Shown in pieces: positions 57,222-64,000 of a stretch of 64,000 nt of DNA. A program made the position numbers and the translations under genes. The number at the start of each line of letters is the position of its first letter. Position 1 is the first letter of the stretch. The stretch is from CAVQND01 sp964653485. Its GTDB lineage: Bacteria > Verrucomicrobiota > Verrucomicrobiia > Limisphaerales > UBA8199. Under the pieces are notes generated by a model, which was not told where the DNA came from, did not search any database, and worked only from the letters and a program-made list of their open reading frames with translations. The DNA lies in assembly GCA_964653485.1 (NCBI GenBank), contig CAZZFF010000013.1:10626-74625 (forward strand). Reading direction: 5' to 3'.

Positions 57222-58379
57222 TCAATGAGAATCAGCGCGGCCGTCGAGCAGCCCTGCCGCCTCGCCGGCGACTTTTTTCATGCAGTCGGGGCAGACGCCA
57301 TGAGTGAAAACGGCGTCGGAATGACTCTGAATGAAGACCTCGACCTGGCTCCAGAATCCCTGGTCATCGCGGATTTTTTTGCACCAGGCGCAAATCGGGA
57401 CCAGGCCGCTGAGGGTCTTGACGTTGGCCAGGGCCTCCTGCAACTCGCGGATGAGCGACTCCTTTTCCCGCTCGACGAGCTTGCGGGCGGTGATGTCGGT
57501 GCCGTAGAAATTGGCGTAGCCGGCGTCCGGGATGGGCACGATTAAGAAGGCATAGACGCGCCCGTCAAAGACGACCTCGAATTCGTGGCGGGCGCCCTCT
57601 CCGAACGAACTGGCCAGCAGGTCCAACCATTTGCCTGAAATCAGGTCGCCGACCTGGCAACCCAGCGCCCGGAGCACTTGAGCCCCGGTTTGATTGCTGT
57701 AGAGGACCCGGCCGTTTCGATGGAGGCGCAGGACGGGGCTGGGGCTTTCGGCGGGGATGCGGGCCAGCACCTCGTTTTCGGTAAGTGCCCGCTGAAGATC
57801 GTTATTGGCGGCGAGGATTTTGTTTTGAAGCTCCTCGGTGGTTCGGATGCCAGCCAGGGCGTCGGAACTGGCGCCCAGGAGGATGGAGAGCAGGTTGAAA
57901 GTGACCTCCTGGCTTGGAACGTGCTCTCGTTCGAGCAGGCCGCAGAACATGCCCAAGCGGTGCGTGGCCACGCCGAGGGTGTGAAAGACCCCGCGCACCG
58001 GCCCGGATTGGGTCTGGGAGGTGAAGAAGACGGGCCGATTCTGGCGCAGAGCCCAGGCGAACCGCCCGGTCCTGATCTCCTGGCCCACGAGCTTATCCAT
58101 GAGCGCCGATTGGTCTTGCGGGGCGCAATGGGCCAACTCGAAACCCAAGTCCCTGGGATTGATCACGAAGAAGCCAACCGTCTTGAACAGGCCCAGCCCC
58201 AGCACATAGAGTTCGGTCATCTGCAGGAGAGCCTTGACGTCCCGCTGGTCGGCCAGGTCATGGCGGAAGTGCTCGAGGGCGGCGAAGAGGCCTTGAAAAT
58301 CCTGACTCCAGGCGCCTTGCATCTGCAGCCTGCCGACGCCGGTCTTGAAGAACTCGGGATAGATGGAATCGTAGTTCAC
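57222..58379 (-). CDS. PAS-domain signalling protein with a CxxC-type C-terminal motif
   Basis: The GTG start at 58379 overlaps the HDOD gene stop by four bases (GTGA). The 385-residue protein has an N-terminal region of GAF-like character (about 40-170), a coiled linker, and a PAS domain at about 205-320 (SPSPVLRLHRNGRVLYSNQT, VPIPDAGYANFYGTDITARK). The C-terminal module (LVPICAWCKKIRDDQGFW ... GVCPDCMKK) has four Cys in two pairs and often ends PAS or response-regulator proteins. No enzymatic output domain is seen. It is the last gene of a three-gene signalling operon. Confidence 0.78.
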   Translation of the reverse strand: MNYDSIYPEFFKTGVGRLQMQGAWSQDFQGLFAALEHFRHDLADQRDVKALLQMTELYVLGLGLFKTVGFFVINPRDLGFELAHCAPQDQSALMDKLVGQEIRTGRFAWALRQNRPVFFTSQTQSGPVRGVFHTLGVATHRLGMFCGLLEREHVPSQEVTFNLLSILLGASSDALAGIRTTEELQNKILAANNDLQRALTENEVLARIPAESPSPVLRLHRNGRVLYSNQTGAQVLRALGCQVGDLISGKWLDLLASSFGEGARHEFEVVFDGRVYAFLIVPIPDAGYANFYGTDITARKLVEREKESLIRELQEALANVKTLSGLVPICAWCKKIRDDQGFWSQVEVFIQSHSDAVFTHGVCPDCMKKVAGEAAGLLDGRADSH

Positions 58380-59245
58380 CGCTTAACGGCCTTTTCAGGC
58401 ACCTTGAGAAAAGCCTCCTGAACGATCTCGATCTGTTCGTCGATCGAGCGGATGACGGACTCGAGGATACTCGTGGCCAAGCCGACGCGTTCCCAGGCCT
58501 TCTGATTGAGAGGGGGAATGAACCGTTCCCCGGAGCCGCCCATTTGTATGGCGTGAACGAGGTAATCGGCCAGGTGGACCAGGGAACTCTCCAACTGGTA
58601 CACCCCGGCGGACATGGGATGGTGATGATAAGCCACGGCGTGGACGAGGTTGGCCGGATATTGCCAGGAGCGCATGAGCGTTTCGGCGATGAGGGCGTGA
58701 TCGAAGCCCAGGACGGCCGTTTCAGCCTCCCGCAGGAGCATCCGCCGGCTTTGATAGAGTTTGAAGATTTCAGCCGTTTGATTGGGAGCGCGCGAGAAGA
58801 GGACCAGGCGTCCCAAGTCGTGCAGGAGGCCGGCCACGAAGAACTTCTCCGCTTTGGGCATCTGGCAGGCGATGGCCAAAGAGCGGGCGCCAATCCCGCA
58901 GGCCAGCGAGTGTTTCCAAAAGGACTCCATGTCCGCCAGGTCCGCCGCGATGCCTTCAAAGGCCTCCACCACGCTGGAGGCGAGGATCAGGTCCTGCACT
59001 TGCTGGATGCCAATCACGCCGACGGCCTCTGCGACCGTCTCCAGGCGATTGGGAAAGCCAAAGAACGAGCTGTTTCCCAGTTTCAGGAGCCGGGCCGTCA
59101 GGTCCGGGTCCTTTTCGATGACGTTGCCCAAATCGGCGAGGGTGCTGCGAGGATGATGCAGGACGGTCTCCAACTCTTCCATCGCTCGAGCATAGGACCC
59201 CAGGCTGGGGATTCCATTGATCAAGTGGCTGAGTGTGGGGCTCAT
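58376..59245 (-). CDS. HDOD-domain signalling protein
   Basis: The 289-residue protein starts with an ATG that overlaps the preceding stop (ATGA). It has the HDOD pattern: PSLGSYARAMEELETVLHHP at the start, DPDLTARLLKLGNSSFFGFP, and VGVIGIQQVQDLILASSVVE, followed by an HD-like core with GLLHDLGRLVLF and AYHHHP. HDOD proteins are usually non-catalytic HD relatives that act in regulation. It is translationally coupled to the PAS gene and the small gene before it. Confidence 0.88.
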   Translation of the reverse strand: MSPTLSHLINGIPSLGSYARAMEELETVLHHPRSTLADLGNVIEKDPDLTARLLKLGNSSFFGFPNRLETVAEAVGVIGIQQVQDLILASSVVEAFEGIAADLADMESFWKHSLACGIGARSLAIACQMPKAEKFFVAGLLHDLGRLVLFSRAPNQTAEIFKLYQSRRMLLREAETAVLGFDHALIAETLMRSWQYPANLVHAVAYHHHPMSAGVYQLESSLVHLADYLVHAIQMGGSGERFIPPLNQKAWERVGLATSILESVIRSIDEQIEIVQEAFLKVPEKAVKR

Positions 59246-59595
59246 GAGTGAAAGGGCTGCCTTTCGAGAATCTGCCTGGCCCGGCGGCGCAGGACGAGGT
59301 TAAAAACCTCCTCCTCCACGGGACCGGTGTCCCGCGGTTCCCAAAACGCGGCCCGCAACTCCCCCTTCATCTGCTCCAGCGTCTCAGGGGGCACCAGCAG
59401 CAAAGGGTCGGCCGAGTCCTCCGGATCGCCGAGGGCCTCGACCTGGATTTCGGCAATGCCCCAGGAGTTCAGGATGTTGATTTGTCTGTCGGTCAGGGCG
59501 CAGCCCGCCGGGATGAGGAGCATGTTGTCCAGATTCCGGACGTCAGAGGTTACGATCATCCCCTGCTGCAATGACTCGAGTTTAACGTTTGGCAT
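59242..59595 (-). CDS. Small DUF3391-like regulatory protein, first gene of HDOD operon
   Basis: The 117-residue protein begins LESLQQGMIVTSDVRNLDNMLLIPAGCALTD, the pattern of the short domain often found N-terminal to HD-GYP proteins (DUF3391-like). It has no membrane segment, and the remainder is charged and helical. Its stop overlaps the HDOD start (ATGA), so it may act as a detached domain of the HDOD protein. The assignment rests on this pattern only. Confidence 0.6.
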   Translation of the reverse strand: MPNVKLESLQQGMIVTSDVRNLDNMLLIPAGCALTDRQINILNSWGIAEIQVEALGDPEDSADPLLLVPPETLEQMKGELRAAFWEPRDTGPVEEEVFNLVLRRRARQILERQPFHS

Positions 59596-59750
59596 GCTCT
59601 GTAACGGCAGTGTGCGCCCTTTTTCACGGTATCGGCTGAATCCGCAATGACTTGAGGACGGAAACGGGTTTCGCCCCTTGGAAAACCGCGGCCCCCACTG
59701 CGCCGAGTCTTGGTTGGCTATTGGCTATCGGCGATTGGCTATCCCGGCCC
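59596..59750. repeat. Short spacer with repeated TTGGCTAT units
   Basis: This 155-bp gap between phoU and the HDOD operon contains three GGCTAT units within 59714-59743 (TTGGCTATTGGCTATC and, after CGGCGA, TTGGCTATC). An imperfect 14-base copy of the phoU 3' end (GCCCCCACTGCGCC, near 59691) is also present. It looks like a small slippage or duplication scar. Confidence 0.45.
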
Positions 59751-60422
59751 CTACTGCGCCAGGCCGTCGTTGATGGCGCCGGGGTGGCGGATATCCCGCG
59801 CCTCGCAAAAATAGACAACTTCCTCGGCGACGCTCTTGGCGTGGTCGGCGATGCGTTCGAGGCTCTTGGCGACGACCATGAGGTTGAGGCAGCGGGAGAT
59901 TGTGTCCGGGCTTTGGACCATCTGAGTGGCAAGCAGGCCGTGGATTTCCTTGTTCATGGCATCGACCTGCTTGTCCTGGGGGATGAGGGCGCGGGCGGCG
60001 ACGGGGTCGTGGTTGACGAACGAGTCGAGGGCGGCTTTGAGCATCTGCAGGGCAAGGTCGGCCATCTGGGGGATTCCAACGACCAGTTTCAGCGGCGGTT
60101 CCTGGCTCAGGTCGCGCGCGCGCTTGGCGATTTGCGTCGCTTCGTCGCCCACCCGTTCGAGGTTTTGGGAAATCTTCATCGCCACCATGATGAGCCGAAG
60201 GTCCGTCGCGAAGGGGGCTTTGGCAAGGAGCTTGACGGCCAGCTCGTCCACCTCCAGCTCGAACTGGTCGATGGCCCCGTCCTCGCTCCGAACACGCAGG
60301 GCCAGCTCGTGGTCCCGGGTGACCAGGGCCTGGACGGCGCTCCGAACCGCGGATTCGGCATAGCTGGCCATCCTCAGGAGCCGTTCCTTGAGGGTGTCCA
60401 GTTCGCTCACAAAGTGCTGCAT
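59751..60422 (-). CDS. phoU: PhoU phosphate-signalling regulator
   Basis: The 223-residue all-helical protein shows the two PhoU repeats, each with the metal-site pattern: SQNLERVGDEATQIAKRA in the first and AKSLERIADHAKSVAEEV in the second. It starts MQHFVSELDTLKERLLRM. PhoU links the Pst transporter to PhoR and dampens the response when phosphate is plentiful. It is separated from pstB by a spacer with a heptanucleotide repeat. Confidence 0.92.
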   Translation of the reverse strand: MQHFVSELDTLKERLLRMASYAESAVRSAVQALVTRDHELALRVRSEDGAIDQFELEVDELAVKLLAKAPFATDLRLIMVAMKISQNLERVGDEATQIAKRARDLSQEPPLKLVVGIPQMADLALQMLKAALDSFVNHDPVAARALIPQDKQVDAMNKEIHGLLATQMVQSPDTISRCLNLMVVAKSLERIADHAKSVAEEVVYFCEARDIRHPGAINDGLAQ

Positions 60423-60483
60423 GGCTTAAATGTCGAATCCCGAAAATGAAATTTCAAATGACATATCTCAGATTTCAGAATTT

Positions 60484-60539
60484 CAAATCTCAAATCTCAA
60501 ATCTCAAATCTCAAATCTCAAATCTCAAATCTCAAATCT
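60484..60539. repeat. Eight tandem copies of a 7-bp repeat between pstB and phoU
   Basis: CAAATCT is repeated eight times without interruption (56 bp), starting right at the stop codon of pstB and ending about 60 bp before the phoU start. Flanking bases carry further degenerate copies (TTTCAAATGA, TTTCAGAATTT). On the transcript it reads as AGATTTG repeats. Such arrays change copy number by slippage. Confidence 0.92.
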
Positions 60540-61405
60540 CACCCAAAGCGTCCAGTCACGTAATCTTCGGTCTGCTGCTTGGCGGGATTGGTAAAGATCT
60601 TCAACGTGGGGCCGTATTCGACGAGTTGCCCCATGTTAAAGAAAGCGGTGTAATCGGACACACGGGCCGCTTGTTGCATATTATGCGTCACGATTACGAG
60701 GGTGAAACTCTCTTTGAGCTCGAGGATCAAATCTTCGATGCGGGCGGTGGCCGACGGGTCGAGCGCGGAAGCCGGCTCGTCCATGAGCAGGACTTCGGGC
60801 TGGACGGCCAAGGCGCGTGCGATGCAGAGGCGCTGTTGCTGGCCGCCCGAGAGGCTGACGGCGGGCGCGTCGAGCCGGTCTTTGACTTCGTCCCAGAGGA
60901 TAGCCATGACCAATGATTGACGCAACCGCTCGGCCAACACGGCGCGGTCACGCACCCCATTGAGGCGCAACCCGGCCGTTACGTTGTCCGCCACGGACAT
61001 GGTGGGAAAAGGATTGGCTTTCTGGAAGACCATCCCGACGCGGCGGCGGATGACGGCCGGCTCAACGTCCGGACCGTAGATGTCCGAGCCAAAGAGCCTG
61101 ACCTGGCCCTCAACGCGGGCCGAGGGGACCAGGTCGTGCATGCGGTTGAGGGCGCGCAGGAAGGTGGATTTGCCGCAACCGCTCGGCCCGATGATGGCCG
61201 TGACCGCCCGGTCCGGGATGTCCAGGGAAACCTGTGTGAGTGCGCGGTTGGCGCCAAAGGAGACTGAAAGGTCCCGAATGGCCAGCGCGGCGGCCGGGGG
61301 CGCTGGAGCGGGCGCGGCGGCGATCGCGACCTGAGCCCCGGGCGCGCGCTTCGGCGGCGGGCGCGCCGGGAGTTTGGGATTGGTCTCGTCCAGGTTGTTT
61401 TGCAT
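60539..61405 (-). CDS. pstB: PstB, phosphate ABC transporter ATPase
   Basis: The 288-residue protein has the ABC motifs: Walker A GPSGCGKST, Q-loop FQKANPFPTM, signature LSGGQQQR, Walker B VLLMDEPASALD and switch His THNMQQ. The PstB-typical ALNRMHDLVP region is present. An N-terminal extension of about 40 residues rich in Pro and Ala precedes the ATPase domain and is longer than usual. It powers phosphate uptake with PstC and PstA, encoded just upstream. Confidence 0.94.
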   Translation of the reverse strand: MQNNLDETNPKLPARPPPKRAPGAQVAIAAAPAPAPPAAALAIRDLSVSFGANRALTQVSLDIPDRAVTAIIGPSGCGKSTFLRALNRMHDLVPSARVEGQVRLFGSDIYGPDVEPAVIRRRVGMVFQKANPFPTMSVADNVTAGLRLNGVRDRAVLAERLRQSLVMAILWDEVKDRLDAPAVSLSGGQQQRLCIARALAVQPEVLLMDEPASALDPSATARIEDLILELKESFTLVIVTHNMQQAARVSDYTAFFNMGQLVEYGPTLKIFTNPAKQQTEDYVTGRFG

Positions 61406-61417
61406 CGGCGGGTTTGG

Positions 61418-62269
61418 TCAAGGGACTTTGCCGAGGCGTTCGCGCGTGAGGGCGCGGACCGCAATGTTGATGATTGCGACCATGACGAGCAGCACCAGGG
61501 CTCCGGCCCAGGCCTGTCGATGCCAGTCCTCGTAAGGCGAGATGGCATAGTTGAAAATCTGCAAAGGAACGGCGGCGATCGGGTCGGACAGGTGATGGTT
61601 CCAATACCTGTTTCCGGAGGCGGTGAACAGGAGCGGGGCGGTTTCGCCGGCCACACGGGCCAGCGCCAGGAGGATGCCGGTAACGATGCCTCTGAGGGCG
61701 GTGCGGACGACGATGTGAAGGATGGCGCGCCAAAGGGGGATTCCCAGCGCCAGGGCGGCTTCGCGGTAGCCCTTCGGCACCACGCGCAGGGCCTCTTCGG
61801 TGGTGCGCATGATCAGGGGGATCATGATGAAACCCAGGACAATGCCTCCCGCCCAGGCGGAGAAGCCTCTCATCGGCACGACCACCAGGGCGCAAACGAC
61901 CATCCCCCAAATGATCGAGGGCACGCCGTTCAACACGTCCGCGGCGAAGCGAATCCACCAGTTGAGCCGGGTGTGCCCGTATTCGGAAAGGAAGATGCCG
62001 CCGCACACTCCGACCGGGACCCCCAGCAGGGCGGCGAGGCCGAGAAGCTCAAAAGTCCCCACGATGGCGTTGCCCATCCCGCCGCCTCGCTCGCCGACGG
62101 GCTTTGGCAATTGGGTGAAGAACGCCCAGTTCAAGGCGCCGATGCCGGACTTGAGGACATGGTAGAACACCAGCGCCAGCGGCACGACGACCAGCAGGGC
62201 GCAGGCGCAAGTGAGGGCTTGCATCCCAAGGTCCTTGAATCTGCGCCAGCGGTGGCAAGCGGTGTTCAT
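61418..62269 (-). CDS. pstA: PstA, phosphate ABC transporter permease
   Basis: I use the ATG at 62269 (MNTACHRWRRFKDLGMQAL); the longer frame upstream overlaps pstC and is Arg/Ser-rich. The 283-residue protein has six hydrophobic segments and the permease EAA-like loop EALRVVPKGYREAALALGIPLWRAI before the last helices. It lies 4 bp after pstC and 12 bp before pstB. Confidence 0.92.
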   Translation of the reverse strand: MNTACHRWRRFKDLGMQALTCACALLVVVPLALVFYHVLKSGIGALNWAFFTQLPKPVGERGGGMGNAIVGTFELLGLAALLGVPVGVCGGIFLSEYGHTRLNWWIRFAADVLNGVPSIIWGMVVCALVVVPMRGFSAWAGGIVLGFIMIPLIMRTTEEALRVVPKGYREAALALGIPLWRAILHIVVRTALRGIVTGILLALARVAGETAPLLFTASGNRYWNHHLSDPIAAVPLQIFNYAISPYEDWHRQAWAGALVLLVMVAIINIAVRALTRERLGKVP

Positions 62270-62273
62270 AGGC

Positions 62274-63236
62274 TCACGACGCGGAGAGGGCGGGACCGGA
62301 GAACGCCGCGAGGAGAAGGCGCGCCAAGGCGTTGACCAGCAGCGTAATTCCCAGCAGAACCAGGCCGAGCTCGAAAAGGGCCTCGAGATGGATGCCCGGC
62401 GGGGTCTCGGTGAACTCGTTGGCCACCACGCTGGCCAGGGTGTAGCCGGGGGCGAAAAGAGAAGCCGCGATTTCCGGGCGATTGCCGATGACCATGGTGA
62501 CGGCCATCGTCTCGCCCAAGGCGCGGCCCAGGCCCAGGATGACCGCCCCGAACAAGCCCCTTCCGGCATAACTGAGCACCGCGATGCGGGTCACCTCCCA
62601 GCGCGTGGCCCCCAGCGCGTAGGCCGCCTCACGCTGCGACGGGGGGACAGACAGGAGAACTTCCCTTGAAACCGAAGTGATGATCGGCACAATCATGATC
62701 GCGATGATGATGCCCCCGGCGAGCATGCTCACGCCATAAATCGGCCCCTGGAACAAAGGCAGAAACCCCAGCGCCCCTTGCAGCCCGGGGAACAAATGTT
62801 CGCGCAGCCATGGGACCATCACGAAGATGCCCCAAAGCCCGAGGATAACACTGGGCACAGCCGCCAGCAGTTCGATGAAGAGGGTCAGGGGCTGCCGCAA
62901 CCATTGCGGGGCCAACTCGGTGAGGCAAACAGCCGTGGCGATGCTCAGCGGCACCGCTATCACGAGCGCGATCACCGAAGAGACCACGGTGCCGAAGATA
63001 AACGGCGACGCGCCGAATTGCTCGTTGACCGGGTCCCAGTCCCCGCTGGTCAGAAAACGCCATCCGAATCTCCCAAGCGCGGGCCGCGAGCCTCGCGCCA
63101 ACTCGCACCCGATGACGATGATCAGAGCGATGACCGAGAGGGCCATCACCAGCATCAGCCCCTTGAACACCCTGTCGCCAACCCCCTGGCGCGAGAGCGC
63201 GCCCGGGGCGGTTCGGAGCGCACGTTTAGTTGTCAT
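62274..63236 (-). CDS. pstC: PstC, phosphate ABC transporter permease
   Basis: The start MTTKRALRTA at 63236 is chosen; the frame extends three codons. The 320-residue protein has about six hydrophobic segments and the EAA-type loop VPPSQREAAYALGATRWEVTRIAVL. The periplasmic region containing GDWDPVNEQFGASPFIFGT is typical of PstC. With PstA it forms the phosphate channel. It lies about 20 bp after pstS. Confidence 0.93.
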   Translation of the reverse strand: MTTKRALRTAPGALSRQGVGDRVFKGLMLVMALSVIALIIVIGCELARGSRPALGRFGWRFLTSGDWDPVNEQFGASPFIFGTVVSSVIALVIAVPLSIATAVCLTELAPQWLRQPLTLFIELLAAVPSVILGLWGIFVMVPWLREHLFPGLQGALGFLPLFQGPIYGVSMLAGGIIIAIMIVPIITSVSREVLLSVPPSQREAAYALGATRWEVTRIAVLSYAGRGLFGAVILGLGRALGETMAVTMVIGNRPEIAASLFAPGYTLASVVANEFTETPPGIHLEALFELGLVLLGITLLVNALARLLLAAFSGPALSAS

Positions 63237-63257
63237 TGAACACACGACTCATCCGCC

Positions 63258-64000
63258 CTAGTACCTGATGGTCTTAATTCGCTGGAGGACCCGCGCCTTG
63301 AGAGTCTCCGGCAAGGGCGCGTAATCCAAGGCGGGGGCCATGGTCTCCCCCTTGGTCGCGGCCCAATTCAAGAACTCCACCAGTTTTCTGCCCTTCAGAG
63401 GGTCCTTCTGCCGTTCATAAACCAGCAGCCAGGTCGCGCCGGAAATGGGGTAGGCCCTCGCCCCGGCCGGCTTGGCCAGTGAGAAACGGAAATCGTCCGG
63501 GATGCTGGCGCTCTCCATGGCCTCGGTCACCGAATCCAAGGAAGGAGCGACGAACGCGCCGGCGGCGTTCTTGATTTCGGCAACCGGCAGTTTGTTTTCC
63601 CGCACGTAGGCCATCTCGACATAGCCAATCGCCCCGGGCAGTTGTTTGACCTCGCCGGAAACGCCTTCGTTGCCTTTGGCGCCAAGCCCCGCGGGCCATT
63701 TGACGGAGGTATTGCGCCCCACGCGCGTCTCCCACTCCTTGCTGGCGCTGCTCAGGTAATCGGTAAAAATGTGGCTAGTGCCGCTGCCGTCGGAGCGATG
63801 CACCACAACAATGTCCGACTTCGGCAACGTCACGCCCGGATTCAGCGCCAGGAGCCGGGTGTCATCCCATCGAGCTATCCTGCCCAGGTAAATGCCGGCG
63901 AGGGCCGGGCCGTCGAGCCTGAGCCTGGGCGCGCCGGGCAGGTTGTAGGTCAGCACTACCGCGCCCGCGACGGTGGGAATGTGAAGGATTCTTCCCGGCG
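63258..64000 (-). CDS. pstS: PstS, phosphate-binding protein (N-terminus beyond right edge)
   Basis: The frame is open to the right edge and about 247 residues are visible. Phosphate-binding motifs are clear: VVHRSDGSGTSHIFTDYLS and NEGVSGEVKQLPGAIGYVEM. The C-terminal part with LVYERQKDPLKGRKLVEFLNWA matches PstS. The signal peptide and first domain are outside the window. It is the first gene visible in the pst operon and delivers phosphate to PstC/PstA. Confidence 0.92.
   Translation of the reverse strand, partial: PGRILHIPTVAGAVVLTYNLPGAPRLRLDGPALAGIYLGRIARWDDTRLLALNPGVTLPKSDIVVVHRSDGSGTSHIFTDYLSSASKEWETRVGRNTSVKWPAGLGAKGNEGVSGEVKQLPGAIGYVEMAYVRENKLPVAEIKNAAGAFVAPSLDSVTEAMESASIPDDFRFSLAKPAGARAYPISGATWLLVYERQKDPLKGRKLVEFLNWAATKGETMAPALDYAPLPETLKARVLQRIKTIRY

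Noticed and set aside
60484..60539. CRISPR-like array reading of the tandem repeat
   Set aside because: The unit is 7 bp with no spacers, and no cas genes are present; it is a simple sequence repeat.

Overview
The window looks like chromosomal DNA of a heterotrophic, high-GC member of the Verrucomicrobiota, probably a soil or sediment lineage near Pedosphaera/Limisphaera. This is inferred from gene content, not from a marker gene. Three Tat-exported Gfo/Idh/MocA proteins, malectin-domain glycan proteins, a DUF1501 remnant and a thioredoxin/DUF6132/DUF2892/RND operon all fit. No rRNA, tRNA, CRISPR array, phage or plasmid module was seen.

Layout. 1-7.7 kb (minus strand): a secreted M6 metalloprotease cut by the left edge, an SGNH hydrolase carrying TPRs, a membrane-anchored protein and a Tat-exported oxidoreductase. 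8.0-15 kb (plus): a beta-propeller protein, a large secreted esterase, a second oxidoreductase and a fosmidomycin-resistance-type MFS transporter, with a 122-bp terminal-inverted-repeat element between the first two. 15.3-22 kb (plus): a CusC-CusB-CusA heavy-metal efflux operon whose adaptor carries five metal-binding modules. 22-23.4 kb: an amino-acid permease. 23.6-38.6 kb (minus): an arabinoxylan utilisation locus with a GH10 xylanase, a hybrid-architecture sensor kinase and LuxR-type regulator, a double-malectin protein, a GH3 enzyme, a GPH sugar symporter and a 1300-residue CE1-malectin-GH51 enzyme. 38.7-46.6 kb (minus): a second RND efflux operon with overlapping genes, headed by an internally deleted thioredoxin gene, plus a thioredoxin-rhodanese protein. 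46.8-53.9 kb: a PDZ lipoprotein, a DUF1501 remnant, a GAF sensor kinase, an LptF/LptG-type permease and an unrecognised 795-residue protein. 53.9-64 kb (minus): a phosphate regulon in the order pstS-pstC-pstA-pstB-phoU, then a three-gene HDOD/PAS signalling operon, an oxidoreductase, and phoB-phoR.

How the genes fit together. The xylan locus can be read as one pathway. The GH10 enzyme cuts the backbone, the CE1 and GH51 domains remove acyl and arabinosyl side groups, GH3 finishes the oligosaccharides, and the GPH symporter imports the sugars. An 18-bp palindrome of the form ATAtGa-N6-TCATAt lies upstream of the xylanase and malectin genes, and a weaker match precedes the regulator gene. It is a candidate operator for that two-component system. 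The pst/pho genes form a standard phosphate-sensing circuit, with a Pho-box-like repeat ahead of phoB.

The less usual content is structural. It includes two long hairpin elements with a shared core but different, internally matched arms; a TIR element; eight copies of a 7-bp repeat between pstB and phoU; three near-identical malectin modules in two genes; and three gene remnants (CE1 esterase, thioredoxin, DUF1501), two of them with clear internal deletions.
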